NCBI GenBank assembly: GCA_026261815.1
Contig: JAMPIT010000484.1
Coordinates: 15,226,501 to 15,290,500 of the forward strand
Reading direction: 5' to 3'
Length of the DNA stretch: 64,000 nucleotides
From: Monarcha castaneiventris obscurior
Taxonomy: Eukaryota > Chordata > Aves > Passeriformes > Monarchidae
The notes below the pieces were generated by a model. The model was not told the DNA's origin. It worked only from the letters and a program-made list of their open reading frames with translations, and searched no databases. The translations under genes were made by a program, and so were the position numbers. Shown here one piece after another: positions 1-13,240 of the stretch (position 1 is its first letter; every line of letters begins with the position of its first letter).

Positions 1-3000
1 CTGTATTCATGGAAATAATCCTATCAGGATCTGATGGCATTTGTAAATATTTGCATTTTGTGAGGAAATACCCTGTTTAAACATAGGTTGATATTAATTC
101 CATCTTCTTTGCGTTCCCCCACATCCTTGAGCTCCGTTCACCAGCCCTGGCCCCTGAGACAGCTCTGCTGAAAGCAAATATGTCAGTCTGCACTGCACAG
201 GGAATATTTTAAGGCTCTGAAAACAAAGTTTCTTATAGCAAAGCTGCCAAAAGTGTAACCACTGCCATGCTAAAATATCCTCTGCCTCCTACATTTGTAA
301 CGTGGGAGTCTTTTATATCCTCTTTACTGCTGCTGAACCATGCATTTGTATTGGCAGCAGATGTATATAGACTGGGACCTATTTCAGTGTCGTGCAAAAG
401 AGCTCTTAGGTTAAAAGATACATTACAGCTTACTGGAAAGCTTGAAATTAACTGCATGATGATGCCACACCAAGATAAGGAACCAGCAATTTTATTGAAT
501 TATGATTTTATCCATATGGGCTGAAGGTTTGAACTGTGTTAACATCTCCAAAGGCCTCCATTTGCCAAATTAACTATTGAGGTTTTGGGCAACTACTTGA
601 AGACAGGAAAAAAAAGACCTGATTTAACTGTTTCCAGACAGAAAAGCATTGCCCCCTTCTACACTGTACAGGAGTAACCCAAAAAGAAGGCGGCCAGACC
701 CAGGCCCTGCTCAGCCCTGGCTGGGCAGTGTGAGGGATGCAGGGAGGGCACAAACTTCCTTGGTTCTCAGGCACAGCAGCAGGAAAGACTCAGTTGATCC
801 CTATGAAGTTATGCTGTGGTTATTATTGATAGCAAAACCATAAATGTCAGTACTTCACTGGTCAAATTCCTCTGCAGGGCTAACAGACCTCTATAGATTT
901 AAGCAGCAGAGCCAAAGGTGTCCTCGGACAGCCCAGGATTTCCTTGGGTATCTGGCAGTGGCAGGCAAAGGGTTAATGATGGAAAAACACACACAGGTTT
1001 AGGGGAAGGATGAAGGACTTTTTTCCTAATATATGTTTTTTTGCTTCACATCTTAGCTCTTGGCACAGCGTCCCCCGCCTCTAATCACACCTTATAACTG
1101 CAGTTTAAATCAAAACCCACAAGGCTGGACCAGTTGGACCCAGTTTCTGTTAAGCCATTGGAGCTGTGACTGAGCAGAGCCGCTGTCACCGAGCCAGTCC
1201 CCTGCCTGTGCCTGCACAGAACGCGGCTCCCGCGGCAGCCGCTGCTCCCCGCTCACTGCGGGGGAATCCATGGAATCCCGGAGCGGGATACATCCCCCGG
1301 CACCGGCCCTCTCCTCCCCAGGCAGCCAGCTGGTGAAGGATGGCCCAGCACGAGAAGAGGCTCTTGCCAGGCTGTGGAGCACTCCTGAAAAGCTTTGGCC
1401 ATTTCACAGGTCCACAAGAAAAAACAAAAAGGAAAAAAATAATGTTCTGAAGTTAAAGTGAAATCCCGTTTTTGCCCCTCCCTGTAATTTGTTGGATCAG
1501 TGACCCCCTGAAGACCCTGGCTGATGGTTTTGCTGGGATGGGCACTGCCCAGCCACGAGTGGGTGTGTGGCTGCAAGGGATGAGACCCCACCTCCTCCAT
1601 GGAGCATCCCTTCTCCATGGGTTGGAGGCACAGCTGATAAAATTGCCTGGGATCCATTTTGCTCTCTGCTGGTGTCAGTGAGGGAGCTGCTCTCCTGATT
1701 TTACAGACCTCAAAAGAGCTCTACAAAAACACTATTTGTTCCCTAACCTGGCACACCCAATGATGCACACAAGGATATGCAGGAAACAGTCCCAGACACA
1801 ATCCCAGCCACCTCTGCCCTGCCCGTGGCTGCTCCCAGGACCCCTGGAAGACAGGGCAGAAGGATGGAGGGAAGCCCTGCCTTGGCATCACTGGGCTATG
1901 GTTAAACTCCTTTTTGCAGCCATTTTGAACGCTGCACGAAGGAGGAAAAATAGCATGAGCCATAAAAATCCAAGCCAGTCTCTGAAGTCAGATGTGTTTG
2001 AAAGTGGAATTCCTTCTGTGACAGGGAAGGAGTGTATTTACTAGCACTTCCTGCTTTCTAAACCAGTCTTTTAAAAAGCACTGGTTTGGGTGGGAAGTTT
2101 GTTTTGGTGAAATTACTGAGGAGGGAATTGAAATTATTAATGGGATTTTTTTTTCTTTCCCTTCATGTGTCGCTGAACTGCACAAGACAGCCGCAGACTC
2201 CAAACTGTGAATGCTTATTCCCAGACTCTGAGCTCCTGAGGTTGATTTTACCACTTCAATAACAAGGGGAAATTATGTGGATTGGTGGCAGAAGCAAGTT
2301 AAATGGTGAGTGGAGAGGAATACATCTCCAGAGCCACGTTACTGCTTCAGACAAGGCTGCAGCAGGCGACGGCGCCCAGCTCTCCCGGCACAGACAGCTA
2401 CAATGAATGACCCAAGAGGCCCTGGTAAAAATTAATTGAGTTAATTAATTGAGCATCTGTGGCATGGCTATTTTCTCTGCATGCCCTGGCTCTTATTCCT
2501 CATCTCTGAAGGGAGAAAGTGTCATTGAACCAATTTACTGGCAGTGCTGGCTCTCTGAGGCAGAGGTTGTCGCCCTTGGTGTACCGTCGGCTCTGAGATA
2601 CTCATTGCAGGTGCCTGAGCTTCACCTGGGACTGGGCACTGTTTGGCCTTGTGGTGAGGTTTTCTATCTGCAGAGAACAGGGAGAAGGAAATATTTTGGG
2701 GAGTTTCTATGCAGTGTTCACAGAGGGATGGCATTGCCTTCCCTCCAACTGCTGCGAGCTCAGGACGGGACACGGCGCTGAGGGCACCTGCATGGGGAAG
2801 GGCAGGCTGGGTGCAGAGTGTGCCTCAAGACTCCTCAAAAATGATGCAAACCCAGTTCTTCAATTTCCTTTTGTTATGTGCAGCAGGTCAGGTCCTGCTC
2901 TGGAAGTCACTGAGTTGTGGATCAGCCACGTAGCTGATGGAAATGCTGCTGCTGGCCCATGGAAGGGTTTTATTTTTCAGCCAACACATACAGGAAAGAA

Positions 3001-6000
3001 TAAAGTTTTATTTTCTTAGCCATCACTTTTTGCAGCCTGTGTCAAGCTAACAATGGCTGGGTATTCCTCTGAGGTTGTAAAATAAGCTCATTCATGCTTT
3101 CCTTTCTCTCTATTTGTTGTAAGAAAAATCTGAGCTTCTGTTTGCTTTCGAGGTGGAGCCCGTGGTATGGCACCAGCAGCCAAGCACTGCTCTGCTCAAA
3201 CATGAGGGCAATGCCATTTGTGTTCCCTCAGCCACATGGACACAGAGAGAGGGAAATGTCAGTGGGAGCTTCTTGTGGGCTCCTCCTCACCAAGAGGAGC
3301 CTCCCTCCCTCCCTGCTGCCTTTGCTGGAGCTCTGTAATTTCCACTGTGGACCGTGCAGGGAGCAGTGGCCACTTCCCACTGAGTCAGAGCTGAATCACT
3401 GCCCCACACTGAGCACAGGGGGCCCCAGGGCTGCTGGAGATGCTGCTTTGGTGGTGGTGGAAGCTGAGTCTGTGTCCATGTGGGGATGGATGGGGGATGT
3501 TGGCACTTGGCACATAGTGGTGGCCTGTTGATGTGTGGCATGGAGGTGCAGCAGAGGCTGAGGGGGGAGAATAAAATGACATGTGTATCTTTGGAAAGAG
3601 AGGCAGCCAAAGATTCACCTGACTCCCTGAGAAGGGGCTTGGTGGAGGAGTTTGGATGCTATCCCAAAACTTCCTGCCAGTGACAGGAGACTAGTGATGG
3701 CAATATTGCTGCCATGGCTGTGGGACAAGCAGCACTGCAGCTTCACCAGCCAGGAGCAAAATACTTTAGGAAGCACAGCCAGGCATTTGGAAAATCTTGC
3801 AGGACTTTCAGGGAAAAGTGTGGTTGAATATGTGGCCATCCTGGAGAGCCCTGGGGACAGCAGTTTTGTATCCACAGCTGCAGGAAGAGGTGGGCACACA
3901 CTGACACGAGTCCAGGTCCAGTTACAGGCCAAATGTCAGAGCTCACTAGCAACCACTGAAATCCTGGTGGCCAGACATAGCTGAAAAGCAGATCCCACCA
4001 AAAATCAGGTGATCTCACAGGCAGTTGAACTTTCCAGGTTTGAGGAGATGCTTTATCTTGACCCATCTGGGCTTAACCCATGGGCACATCCCAGTTGCTT
4101 TGCTGACAGGCAGGTCTGGCCAGAGCTGTTTGGCCTGGAGGGGCAGTCCAGAAGCAGGAATCACACCTGGGGAAGAGGAAGACACATGGGAGTGGTTGAG
4201 GAAGGAACAAGACATCCCTCCTATCCTTTCAGCAGGTTTGGGGCCTATTCTTTGGTGTGTTCTACTGGTCCAAAAGCAGAGCAGCCTCCTGCCCTGAGCT
4301 CCTCCCCAGTTCTCCCATGGCAGCATGACCAGTACAAATGCCAGCAGCTGGAAGACTGAAATAGCAGCTACCATTGCTTAGGCCCCACTGATTTGTCCTG
4401 TGGTTTTTCCATGTCCTTTAATCTCCAGTAAATAATCCCTCACTTCCTTGTGGTCTTTCTAATTCCATGCTCCGTGCTGGTGCTTCCTGTAAACAGCAGA
4501 GCTGGTGGCCCATGCGTGGCCACCGCCGTGTAATTGAGGCTCTCCCCTACTGTGCAAAGGGCATGTGACAGGGCTGTTTGTCAGGCTGCCTGGGGCTGTG
4601 GCCACGGGCTAAATAATGGAAATGCCAGATTCTCCTCTCCATCGAGCCAGGAGAAGTCAGGGCTGGCTCTGTTGGGGCCACTGGATCGTGCAGGTGTAAA
4701 ACCAGCATGTGTGAGAGCATCAGGTCCAGACACCCAAGGATTTGCACCATCTGGCCTCCAGAAATCATGGTTAGGCCAGTGCTTGAAAGTAAAACTGGGA
4801 TAAATTATAGGCAATGAGGTCCTTCCAGCACATGTTTGCACTGGTGCTTGGTCTTTGATGGAGGAGCTGTGTCCCATGCAGAAGCTGTGACCAGACCTTG
4901 CTCAGCCCTTAATTGCCATGTCTATGGTCTAAAATTTTGAGTGGAGTACTAAAATAAAAGAAAAAGACTAAGAGTCTGTTCTGAATGAAAGCCCCTCCTG
5001 ACGCTGGTTGCCCCACAAGCTGGATCCTTTGCCACCAGAGGTAAGGTAAGAGGCCACCAGATCCTCCTCGGACAGCAAGGGAGGTTGAGAAGGCAATTTT
5101 CTGATGAAAATGTCTTCAGCTGCTCTATGAGGGCAGGGGCTGTGAGGTTTGTGTATCAGATACCCATCCTCAAGCCTAAGAGCATTTGTTTTCCCCAGTG
5201 AATTTGTGTCAAACCAATGGTGGATTAACAGAAGGTCGTGACAAGAGCTGGGCTGCACTTTTTGGGTGGCACAGCTTTTCCTCCTGTCTGAAATCTCCCC
5301 TCTCTGGGTTTGTGCTGACCGAGAGATCCCTCCACAGATACCTGAGCATCCAACAAACTATTTCTGCAGGGACTTCTCTGCTCCCAACAGATCTTGGGCT
5401 CTCACCTGTGCTTGTCCTGGCCATCCTTCTGCAGGGGCATCTGTACATGCCTGGCTGGAAGATGAATGTGAGTATGTTTATGGAGGTCTGGGTGCAGTCA
5501 GATGGGTGCAATTCTGCCAGCCCTGCCAACATTTGCAACTTGCAACATCAGTGCTGAGCTATTTACACATCCATAGCAGGGATCCTCCAACCCTTTACAC
5601 GTGCTCCTTTCCAGCACAGCTGCTTCCAGAAATCTCCAGGTTTCAATCCCTTGGCTATTTCAACTAAGTCCCAATTTATTTATTTTATTTTCATAAGCTC
5701 CCAGCAGCCAAGCCATGGCAGCCAGGGGAATCCTGCTCAGTCTTTCAGCGTTAACATCTCAATTATCAGAGCAATGCCTTCCTCCACACGAGGATTGAAC
5801 GTGTGTGTGCTGGAACTCCATGAAGTATTCTCAGAGCTGAAGTGTAAGTAGGGACTCAGTTTGGAGTGGCACTGGAGGTGCCCAAAAAAGTGCTGTGAGG
5901 TAAAGGCCAGCCTCAAGTCGTGTCATTTGATGCCACTTAATGGCTGTCACCTTGTTTAGAATGGGACAGTCAAAAGGAAATACGTAGCAGAGCTGAGATT

Positions 6001-8440
6001 TTCCTTTCTTTAATGCTAATGAGCCAGCTGTATCTCACTGTGGTGCTCGTATCCCAGGGAGCTGCGTGGATCCTGCAGCTGGCTCGGGTGCTGAGTGCCC
6101 ATCCTGCTCCTCAGCCTCTGGTGGTGGCTCCAAGAGGTCAGGAGGGCTGATGTGAGGCAGCAGGTTGGGAGTTTGGGTTTCTGGCTGCTCACCCAGCCCC
6201 AGAATGACTGAATGTTGTCAGGAGCAACCCCAGAGCATCCCATGGAGATCAGATGAGAAATATAAATTCCTTGCCCCTTGGAGAACTGGGAATTGGTGGC
6301 TTTTTTCATTGCCACCTTTCCCTTGTGAGGTAGATGCCACATTGCCACCAGCCTGGGCTGTTTTGGCTGGAACAGCCTTAAGCCAAACTAGACTAAAGCA
6401 AAACCCCTAGGAGCTGTTTGATGGTTCACTGAGCCCTCCCAGAAGTGTCGCAGGTGGGGATGAAACTCTCCCCTTCTGTCTGCATTTCTGCCTGTGCTCC
6501 TGCATCTCCCTGGCCTCAGGCTGACCATGTGCCTCCCCCACTCCATTTGTTCTGACAATGGGGATGTGAGAAGCCTCAAGAGGAACAGAAAGGCTTTGCC
6601 CAGGCAGCAGTAGGAGCCCTTCAAACCTGCAGCCAATAATCGTTGCCTGGAGCTGGTCCCTTTGGCTCCAGGCACTGCTGAATTCGCTGGTGGAGAAAAC
6701 CACTGCTTTGGATCAAAGCACTGTTAAAGGAGACTTCACAAAAGTGAATAGCTCGTGGTCAAGAAGAGCTGCCAGACTCCTGCTTTCTCAGTAACTAATA
6801 AAAGTGCTTTTTAACACAATTAATGCGATGTCTTGCTAAAGACCGAGGGAAATTGGAATTGAGACATTTGTATTTTGACAGACCTTGTGGAAAACTTCTG
6901 TTCAGACTGGTAGGAATGAAACCAATAAATTTCTGAAGAAACTTTCTGAATTCAGCCTTCAAGATAATAGATAGGCTGTTCTGACTGTGGATAAATAAAC
7001 TCTGTTTTTATAAGCGCCTAAAGACCTTCGGGATGACGAAGTGGAACATACTTCAAGTCTCCAAAGATGGGAAGTGGCTTCTGAGTCAAATGCCCTCCCG
7101 TGCCAGGGCTCGTATTTTAGCCTGAGATCACTCTTTTGTGACTTGTTGAAAGGTTTTTTGTTGTACTTTGTAAAAAAAAAAAAGGAAAACGTCCCAGGCT
7201 GAAAATAGCAGTGAAACATTCCCCAACTGGCCAACCTGTTCTTCAAGAAAACTTCCCAGGGAACAGAAAGCTCCAGCTGCAGCCCCAAAAACACTGGCTA
7301 AGAAATGGCACCTTAAGTAATGATTACAGTGAAAAAAACCTATTTTGGGTTACCACAGCCCCTGCCTGAGCGTTGCTCATCTCTTATCTTGTGGTGCAGG
7401 TGATCATCTGCAGAAGGAAGATTTAGTTCCCACCAGGAAATGCTTAGAGGGTGGACTCTGAACGTGGGAAACGTAACTCACTCCCTTTTTCCTTCCCCCT
7501 CTCATGAAGAGCAGCCCTCCTTGCAATTCCTGCCCTCCCTGGCAGCCATCCCAAAGACAGGTGGTGAAAAGAGCTCATGGCATTCTGGAAAATCAGGGCA
7601 GGTCTCTGCGTTTGTGCAAGGCCAGGGCTTAACTCTGCAAGTGAAACCAAAAGAGATGAAAGCGAGAGCCATGGGTGAGGAGCAACGCCAGAGCCTTGGC
7701 ACTAAGCTTTGTTTGCTTTGTCCTCCTGTGCATCCCCCTGCTGATGGAACTGCTGGAAGTGCTGGCCAGCAGGATATGCTTTATTTGAACCCAACAGAAA
7801 GTCAGTGGTGGAGGAAAAAGAGATGTCACATATACGGGGTGGAGCCCAAACCAGGCTGATGGGCTCCGAATGGATCCCTGCAGTGGCACGAGGCCAAAGG
7901 ATGGTCCTGACACAAGGGTGGTACACGGGGCCTCGGGATCAAACACCACTGCAGTGGCCAAGGGGCTGAGGCTCAGAGGAGAGGCACCAGCACATTCCAA
8001 GAGCTGGCCCAAGGAACCCTGTTTCTCTGGTTTCTCAGAGAGGAAATGAAGGGAGAGCAGGTCAGGGCTTGTGATCTACAAAGGTGATGGAAATAGGGGA
8101 GTAACGGGATTTAGGAGGCAAAGTCTTATCAGGTGATGGGAAATGGGCACCAAATGAATCCAGCCTGTGATAAAGGCTCTATTATTTAAAAAGCATTGCC
8201 CAGGGAAGTAACATAGCAAAGCTTATGCTGATCCTCCTCTTCTGAGAATGTTTTGATCATGACTGGTCCCTCCCGACCAAAGCAGATGCTCTGTTTCGTG
8301 TGGAAATGAATTCAGGTCTGAGTTGCCTCAGGGATGAGCCTAGACGGCTGCAGCAACCCACCCTGCCTTGGGGCCTGGATTAGGGAAAGGCAGGTTGTCC
8401 TTGCCAAGGAGCCGAAGGATTTCAAGAAGATGCTGAGGCT
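1..8440. other. Intergenic DNA, no gene recognised
   Basis: I read both strands and found only short reading frames without recognisable protein families, splice-site-bounded conserved blocks or RNA genes. Composition is mixed and CpG-poor. One small feature stands out: positions 2430-2453 carry two tandem TTAATTGAG-like blocks with several TAATTA homeodomain cores. Distal exons or enhancers of a gene outside the window cannot be excluded. Confidence 0.6.
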
Positions 8441-8459
8441 TTGACTCACGTGCAGAAGA

Positions 8460-9080
8460 TTTCCCGGGAGCAGCCAGACTCGGCAGCATCCCTCCGGGTC
8501 GGCACTGGGCTGGTGCCCGGCTGCTCTTTAGCCCCGCTGGGCTCTGCTGGGGGTGGGGGGGAGGGCAGAGGCGGCTTTTCTCTAGCAGAGGCAAAAATCA
8601 ATCTGCTTTCAGTTCAGCAGCGCACACTCGGGCTGGCTGCAAGAAACGCGTGCTCTGCCGCCGGAGACACCGCAGTTGCTACAGCAACTGCAGAGCACGG
8701 AGACACCCTCCCTCTGCCACCCAAAATAAGGCAGAGAGGGGAAAGTGATGGCGGGGGGGCAAAGGAACTGCAGGGACGACCCTCGGCAGCCACGGCTGCT
8801 CCACGCTCTGCTCCCACCCACGAGCGGTGCTCGGACACCGCCGTGCTCCCATAGGCGCTGACAAGCGCTTGGTTTCCAGGTCATTAAGATTCCGTTCAGC
8901 AGCTCTGCAACCCGGGAGGGCCTGGCAGAGCACGAACTCATCCCAGCCAGCCCGCCCCACGCACCCGCATGCGGCGGGACGGGGATGCGATGCCGGGGAT
9001 GCTGCGGGAAGCGCCGCAGCGAGCGGGGGCAACGGGAGGATAAACCCGAGCGCTGCTGCCATCTCATTACTATTTAAATC
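8460..9080. promoter_or_regulatory. CpG-rich island, possible unassigned promoter
   Basis: CpG density and GC content rise sharply against CpG-poor flanks. Several reading frames of 130-155 codons overlap here on both strands, but they look like by-products of GC richness and match no family I know. A nested inverted repeat with an RFX-type X-box core lies inside (8649-8707), and TATA-like AT stretches follow near 9068-9075 and 9119-9125. This could be the promoter or first exon of an unidentified transcript, or an orphan CpG island. I cannot assign a gene or direction. Confidence 0.45.
8649..8707. repeat. Nested inverted repeat with X-box-like core and direct repeat
   Basis: The inner palindrome at 8673-8690 is CAGTTGCT-AC-AGCAACTG. 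It contains GTTGC-N4-GCAAC (8675-8688), the spacing of an RFX X-box. An outer pair, CGTGCTCTG (8649-8657) and CAGAGCACG (8691-8699), forms a second stem around it. GGAGACACC occurs directly repeated at 8663-8671 and 8699-8707. The arms are exact as read. RFX binding is inferred from the motif only. Confidence 0.6.
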
Positions 9081-12000
9081 GGGCTCCGCGTGGTTCCCAG
9101 CACTGTGCCATCCTGCCTCCATAAAAGCTCATGGTTTCCCCTGGTGCTGCTCTCTTCAATATTTAATGACAGGAGGAAGAGCTGTTTTAAGAAACACTTC
9201 AGTGCTTCCATCCGAACAGGAGGTTGTTTCAGGTGGCCTGAGAAGGCAAGAAAAACCTTTAGCTGTTAATTTTTCAGGATTCTGCAGCTATTGAAGGGGT
9301 GGCAGCATGATGATGCAGACTAGGGGGGAAAAGAGAGATCTTCTGGGGAGAGTAAGGACTCCTGAGGTCTGTCCTGCATCCTCTTCCTGACTGCTGTCAG
9401 TGTGGCTTGATGTCTTATACTGAAACACTTGAATGAGGCTACAGCTTTGGAGCTTTAGTGGAAAATGCTTGAAGTTCACCTGCCTCCAGATCTTAGCTGG
9501 GCACTCTGCCCTCCCCATCCCCTCTGGATGTATCAGGTTTGCTGAGTGCCAAGGATATTTGAAGGTGTCCACCTGCCAGGGACTTCCTAAGGGTTTATTT
9601 GGGTTCATGAAGTGTTTGAAAAGACTAGGTAAAATTACCCTGGAAGGAAATGTGTTTTAATGTGAGCCAAATCATAAATCAGGCCATCCTGATATGAGAG
9701 AAGAGGGCTGCACTTCTCCTTTGCTGGCATTCCTGTGTCCCAGTGCATCACTCCTGTGTGGACCAGCCCAGTTATTCTGGTACTTGGCTGTCAGGGGGTG
9801 GGATGGCAGCAGGGCTAATGCAAGTGCTGCCACAGCCCATATTATTTTCCTAATAAAGCCCATTTTGTCATGCGGAAGCAGCTGGTGTCAGGCTGGAATC
9901 GGTGCCCCTGAGCACCATTTCCAGAACAGGTTGGGCACAAGCCCTGTTGAAAGCAGTCAGACGTCCCAGGCACAGCCCCTGTGGTGGTCTGCACCCCACT
10001 GCTCCTTGGCGGGAACTGTGAACTCTGCACCAAACCTGTTTGTCAGTCCCAGTCCCTTCCCCTGCAGCCGTGGTGCAATCAGGTTTTCATTTGAATTATG
10101 CAAAAAAAGGATGGTGTCAGTCATTTCTCAGCACTGATTGTGTGGAAGGGCAGCTCAGTAATTTATGCCTTTAATATCCAAGGACAGTGTTTGTGGAACC
10201 TTCTGTTGCTGGCACCCAGGATAAGAAGCAGCCTCCCAAGAGAGGCAGGGCGGCTGCAGTGGGCCCCAAAAAGATGCAGGGAGCACATCAACAGGTGTTT
10301 GCATTAGTGGTTTTGATGGGAACAGGATTTCTTAATTAGCAAGACCTTCTGAAAAGATCCTGGTACAGAACCACGGCTAAAATCAATCAGCAGATGCAGC
10401 CAAGTGGATTTCTGCACGTCTAAAGGCAGGGAAAGAAATAGCACAAGATCTGCTCAGTGCTGCAGAGGGGAGGATTTCACTGCTGCTGAGCAAAGCGTGT
10501 GTGCAGCATCTCTGCATCCCGGGAAAGGTGGGATAACCCAGTGGCTGGAGCAGGTAATGCGTCCAAAAGAAAGCAGCGCGAGGAGGGGGGGAGAGGGCAG
10601 CCCTAGTTTTGTGGAAGGTCATTAATTCTCTCCCAACGAAGCCCTTTGAAGGTGAGATGTGCTACAGGAGTGCTGAGGATGACGGGTTCGTGTCTCTTGC
10701 CTCCAGGTCCCTGGGTTAGAGGGGCAGGAGCCGAAGGCAGGGCTGGGAGCCCCATGCTCTGGCTCCTGCCCTGCCTCTGCAGCACGGGAAGCCCGTTCCT
10801 AAAGGTTTGGAAAGAGATTTTGTGCAAGTTCTTTCCCAAACCCCCAGATCAGGCTGCCAGCCAGGGTTTTAACCCCGCTCAGAGGGCAGAACACACAGAA
10901 CCCGGCAGGATCAGGCCCTGCTTGTCTCTTTATCCCTCCCCAGCTCTGCTTGAGCAATAACCTACTTCTTTTTTTGCTTTGCAGAAAGAACATCTTGGAT
11001 TATGTTCCTGCAAATGAGAGGTTTCAGTCATGGTATCAGATGAGCTGCAGGTAAGCAGCAGGTTTAATGTCAGCTTTTTTGGCAGCTTCTTTATTCTCTC
11101 TCCGCTTTGCACAAACAAACCATCTTTGTGAGGAAGTTCATTTTCCTTTTTAGCCACAGCATTTGTCAACATGGCTTCCCAATAATCCTCTCTGTGCAGA
11201 TAAAGGCGAGCTGCCAGCCACACCGCAGCCCTCACCTCCAGCCTGCTCTGGTTCATTAAAGGACTTTCCCCTCTCTCACAGGGCAGAAGCTGTGCCCACA
11301 TGAAGGATCCTAACTCCCAGGGTGACACTCAGTTACCCTTAACTTCATCCTATTCAGCCCTGTCCAATTAAGGTGCAAGGGAACAAAACCCCAGGCCCCA
11401 GAGGGTGTGGGATGTAGGGCCTTTCTCCCCTCATTAGGCAATGTGGGGCATCATCCACCAAAATCTAGTCCAGGGTATAGGGAGGGAAAGAGAAACTTCA
11501 CTTGGACTGCCTCTGTCCTTTCCATGTTCACTCTTTTTGGCCTCACAAGGCTCTCGGACCAAAGTATCACTTTCTATTAAAAACAACTACCACAAAGCCC
11601 TCCAGATCAAAGCCTGACACAGGCCAGGCTGCACACCCTGTGGGTTGCCAGCACAGGACCCTGCCCAGGATTCCCACTGGCCCAGTTTAACCAGTGAAGG
11701 CAGGAGAAGGAGCTGACTGTGCCAGGGAAGCAGCACCTACTTTCACAGCCCCACGCCTGACTGTTGCCTTTCGGTGCCTGCTGGTTTGGAAGATTTTAAC
11801 TTGCAGCCTCCTTTACTGCTTCATTTCTGTTCATTTGCACTATCCCACTCCCAGCAACATCACCAAACTCTCCAGCAGTGTGAAGGCGGGTGAGCTGAGA
11901 TGCCCTTGCTGCCGAGCTAAACAGCATCAGGGCTCGTTTTACTGCTTAGAAATCTGTAAGGCATCGAGCAGGTCGATGAATAATCCAGTTTAAAAATCAT

Positions 12001-12914
12001 AACAGAGGGGCTGGGTATACAACACTGTCCTAAATTCATACATCAAGTGATGAACTGTAATGAAAAATTAAAGGGCCCTGCTTGGCACAAGTTGGGTGCT
12101 GGGTGATTTGAAGCCCGGGAAGCAGTCACTTCACGTGGAGCAGCTCTGCCCGTGTCCCTCGTGCCTGCGCAGAAATGGTGCAGGGGTTCAGACAACCTGC
12201 ACAGGCAGCAATTTTCTTCCCCCCAGCGTGTGGCTTTTCAAGCTCAGCAGTGCTAAAACGTGATGTGGGCTCGCAGGGGACACGTGCAGCCCGTGGGGTG
12301 AACCACAGCCTGAACAGCTCTCCCAGCAGCTGGGGCTCCGTGTCCTTCTAGCAATACATTCCTCCTGGACAGTGTTTCAGAGGATTGCTAGGATTTGAGG
12401 AGAGAGGAGGCTGGCTGGAAGCGAGACAGGCTCCAGGTTTATCCTTGAAAGCCCCTGTGCTGCAGAGCCTGGGGCTGCCTTTGGCAGCCTGCCTGAAGGA
12501 AGATGTTGGTGGAGGCTGAAGGCTGCCGCGTGCTGTGTGAACCCACCAATCCCCTCCTCAGCCAGCTAAGTTGGAGATAAATCTCCCTATTAGCAATGCA
12601 TAAAGCAGGCCAAAATTCGAACAGCTTCTTAGGCAGGAGGTGAAGCAAAAGCTCAAAATAACTTGAAATAAGTCCTTTCTGTGCTCCGGGCTAGAAAGTG
12701 GTTGTTTTGGAGCTTTCCCACAGTGTGCCTGGCCTGCCTGCTGGGATAGAGGGGTGCTGAGCAAGGCAGCAAAATCAGGTAAAAAATAACCCCATCCCAA
12801 CGTCAGCAGCAGAGCTGAGAGGAACCAGAAGTCCTGAGCTGTTTCGAAGTTGTGTTAAATAATAAAGCAGAGAAATGAATAAATTAGCTGAGCATCTATT
12901 TAGGTCAGCCCTCT
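9081..12914. other. Intergenic DNA, no gene recognised
   Basis: Mixed-composition sequence with short, unrecognised reading frames on both strands. I saw no RNA gene, no transposon family I know and no array. Confidence 0.55.
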
Positions 12915-13240
12915 CCGTTTCTCCCAGCCGCCTCCGTGCGCCTCCTCCCCGCAGCGATCAGCTGCTCGGAGCGCGCCGTGCCTGCGGATGCGCTCCCTCC
13001 TCGGGAGCAGCCGGGCTCTCGGGAAGTGCGGGCTGAGCAGGTGCCACGGCGCCTGCACACGCTCACCCCAGCCTTCGGAAGCGGCAGGCGCTTCCTTTTC
13101 CGTTACTGGGGCAAAAAGTGTTCTGGAAAATCCCATTAAAGCACCGAGCGTGGGCTGCGCGCACACGGCTGCTCCCTTCCTGCGCTGGCCCCCGCACGGA
13201 GCTGCAGGTCCTGCTCTCCTCAGGATGCAGCTGCACAGGA
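12915..13240. promoter_or_regulatory. CpG-rich patch, function unknown
   Basis: A short block rich in CpG and GC interrupts CpG-poor flanks. Overlapping frames on both strands do not resemble known proteins. It may be a small orphan CpG island or part of an unannotated promoter. There is no TOP tract, TATA box or splice pattern that fixes a direction. Confidence 0.35.

Noticed and set aside
8609..9294. Overlapping 147-155 codon frames on both strands in the 8.5-9.3 kb CpG-rich block
   Set aside because: No family resemblance, and similar lengths on both strands point to composition. I kept the region only as a CpG island.
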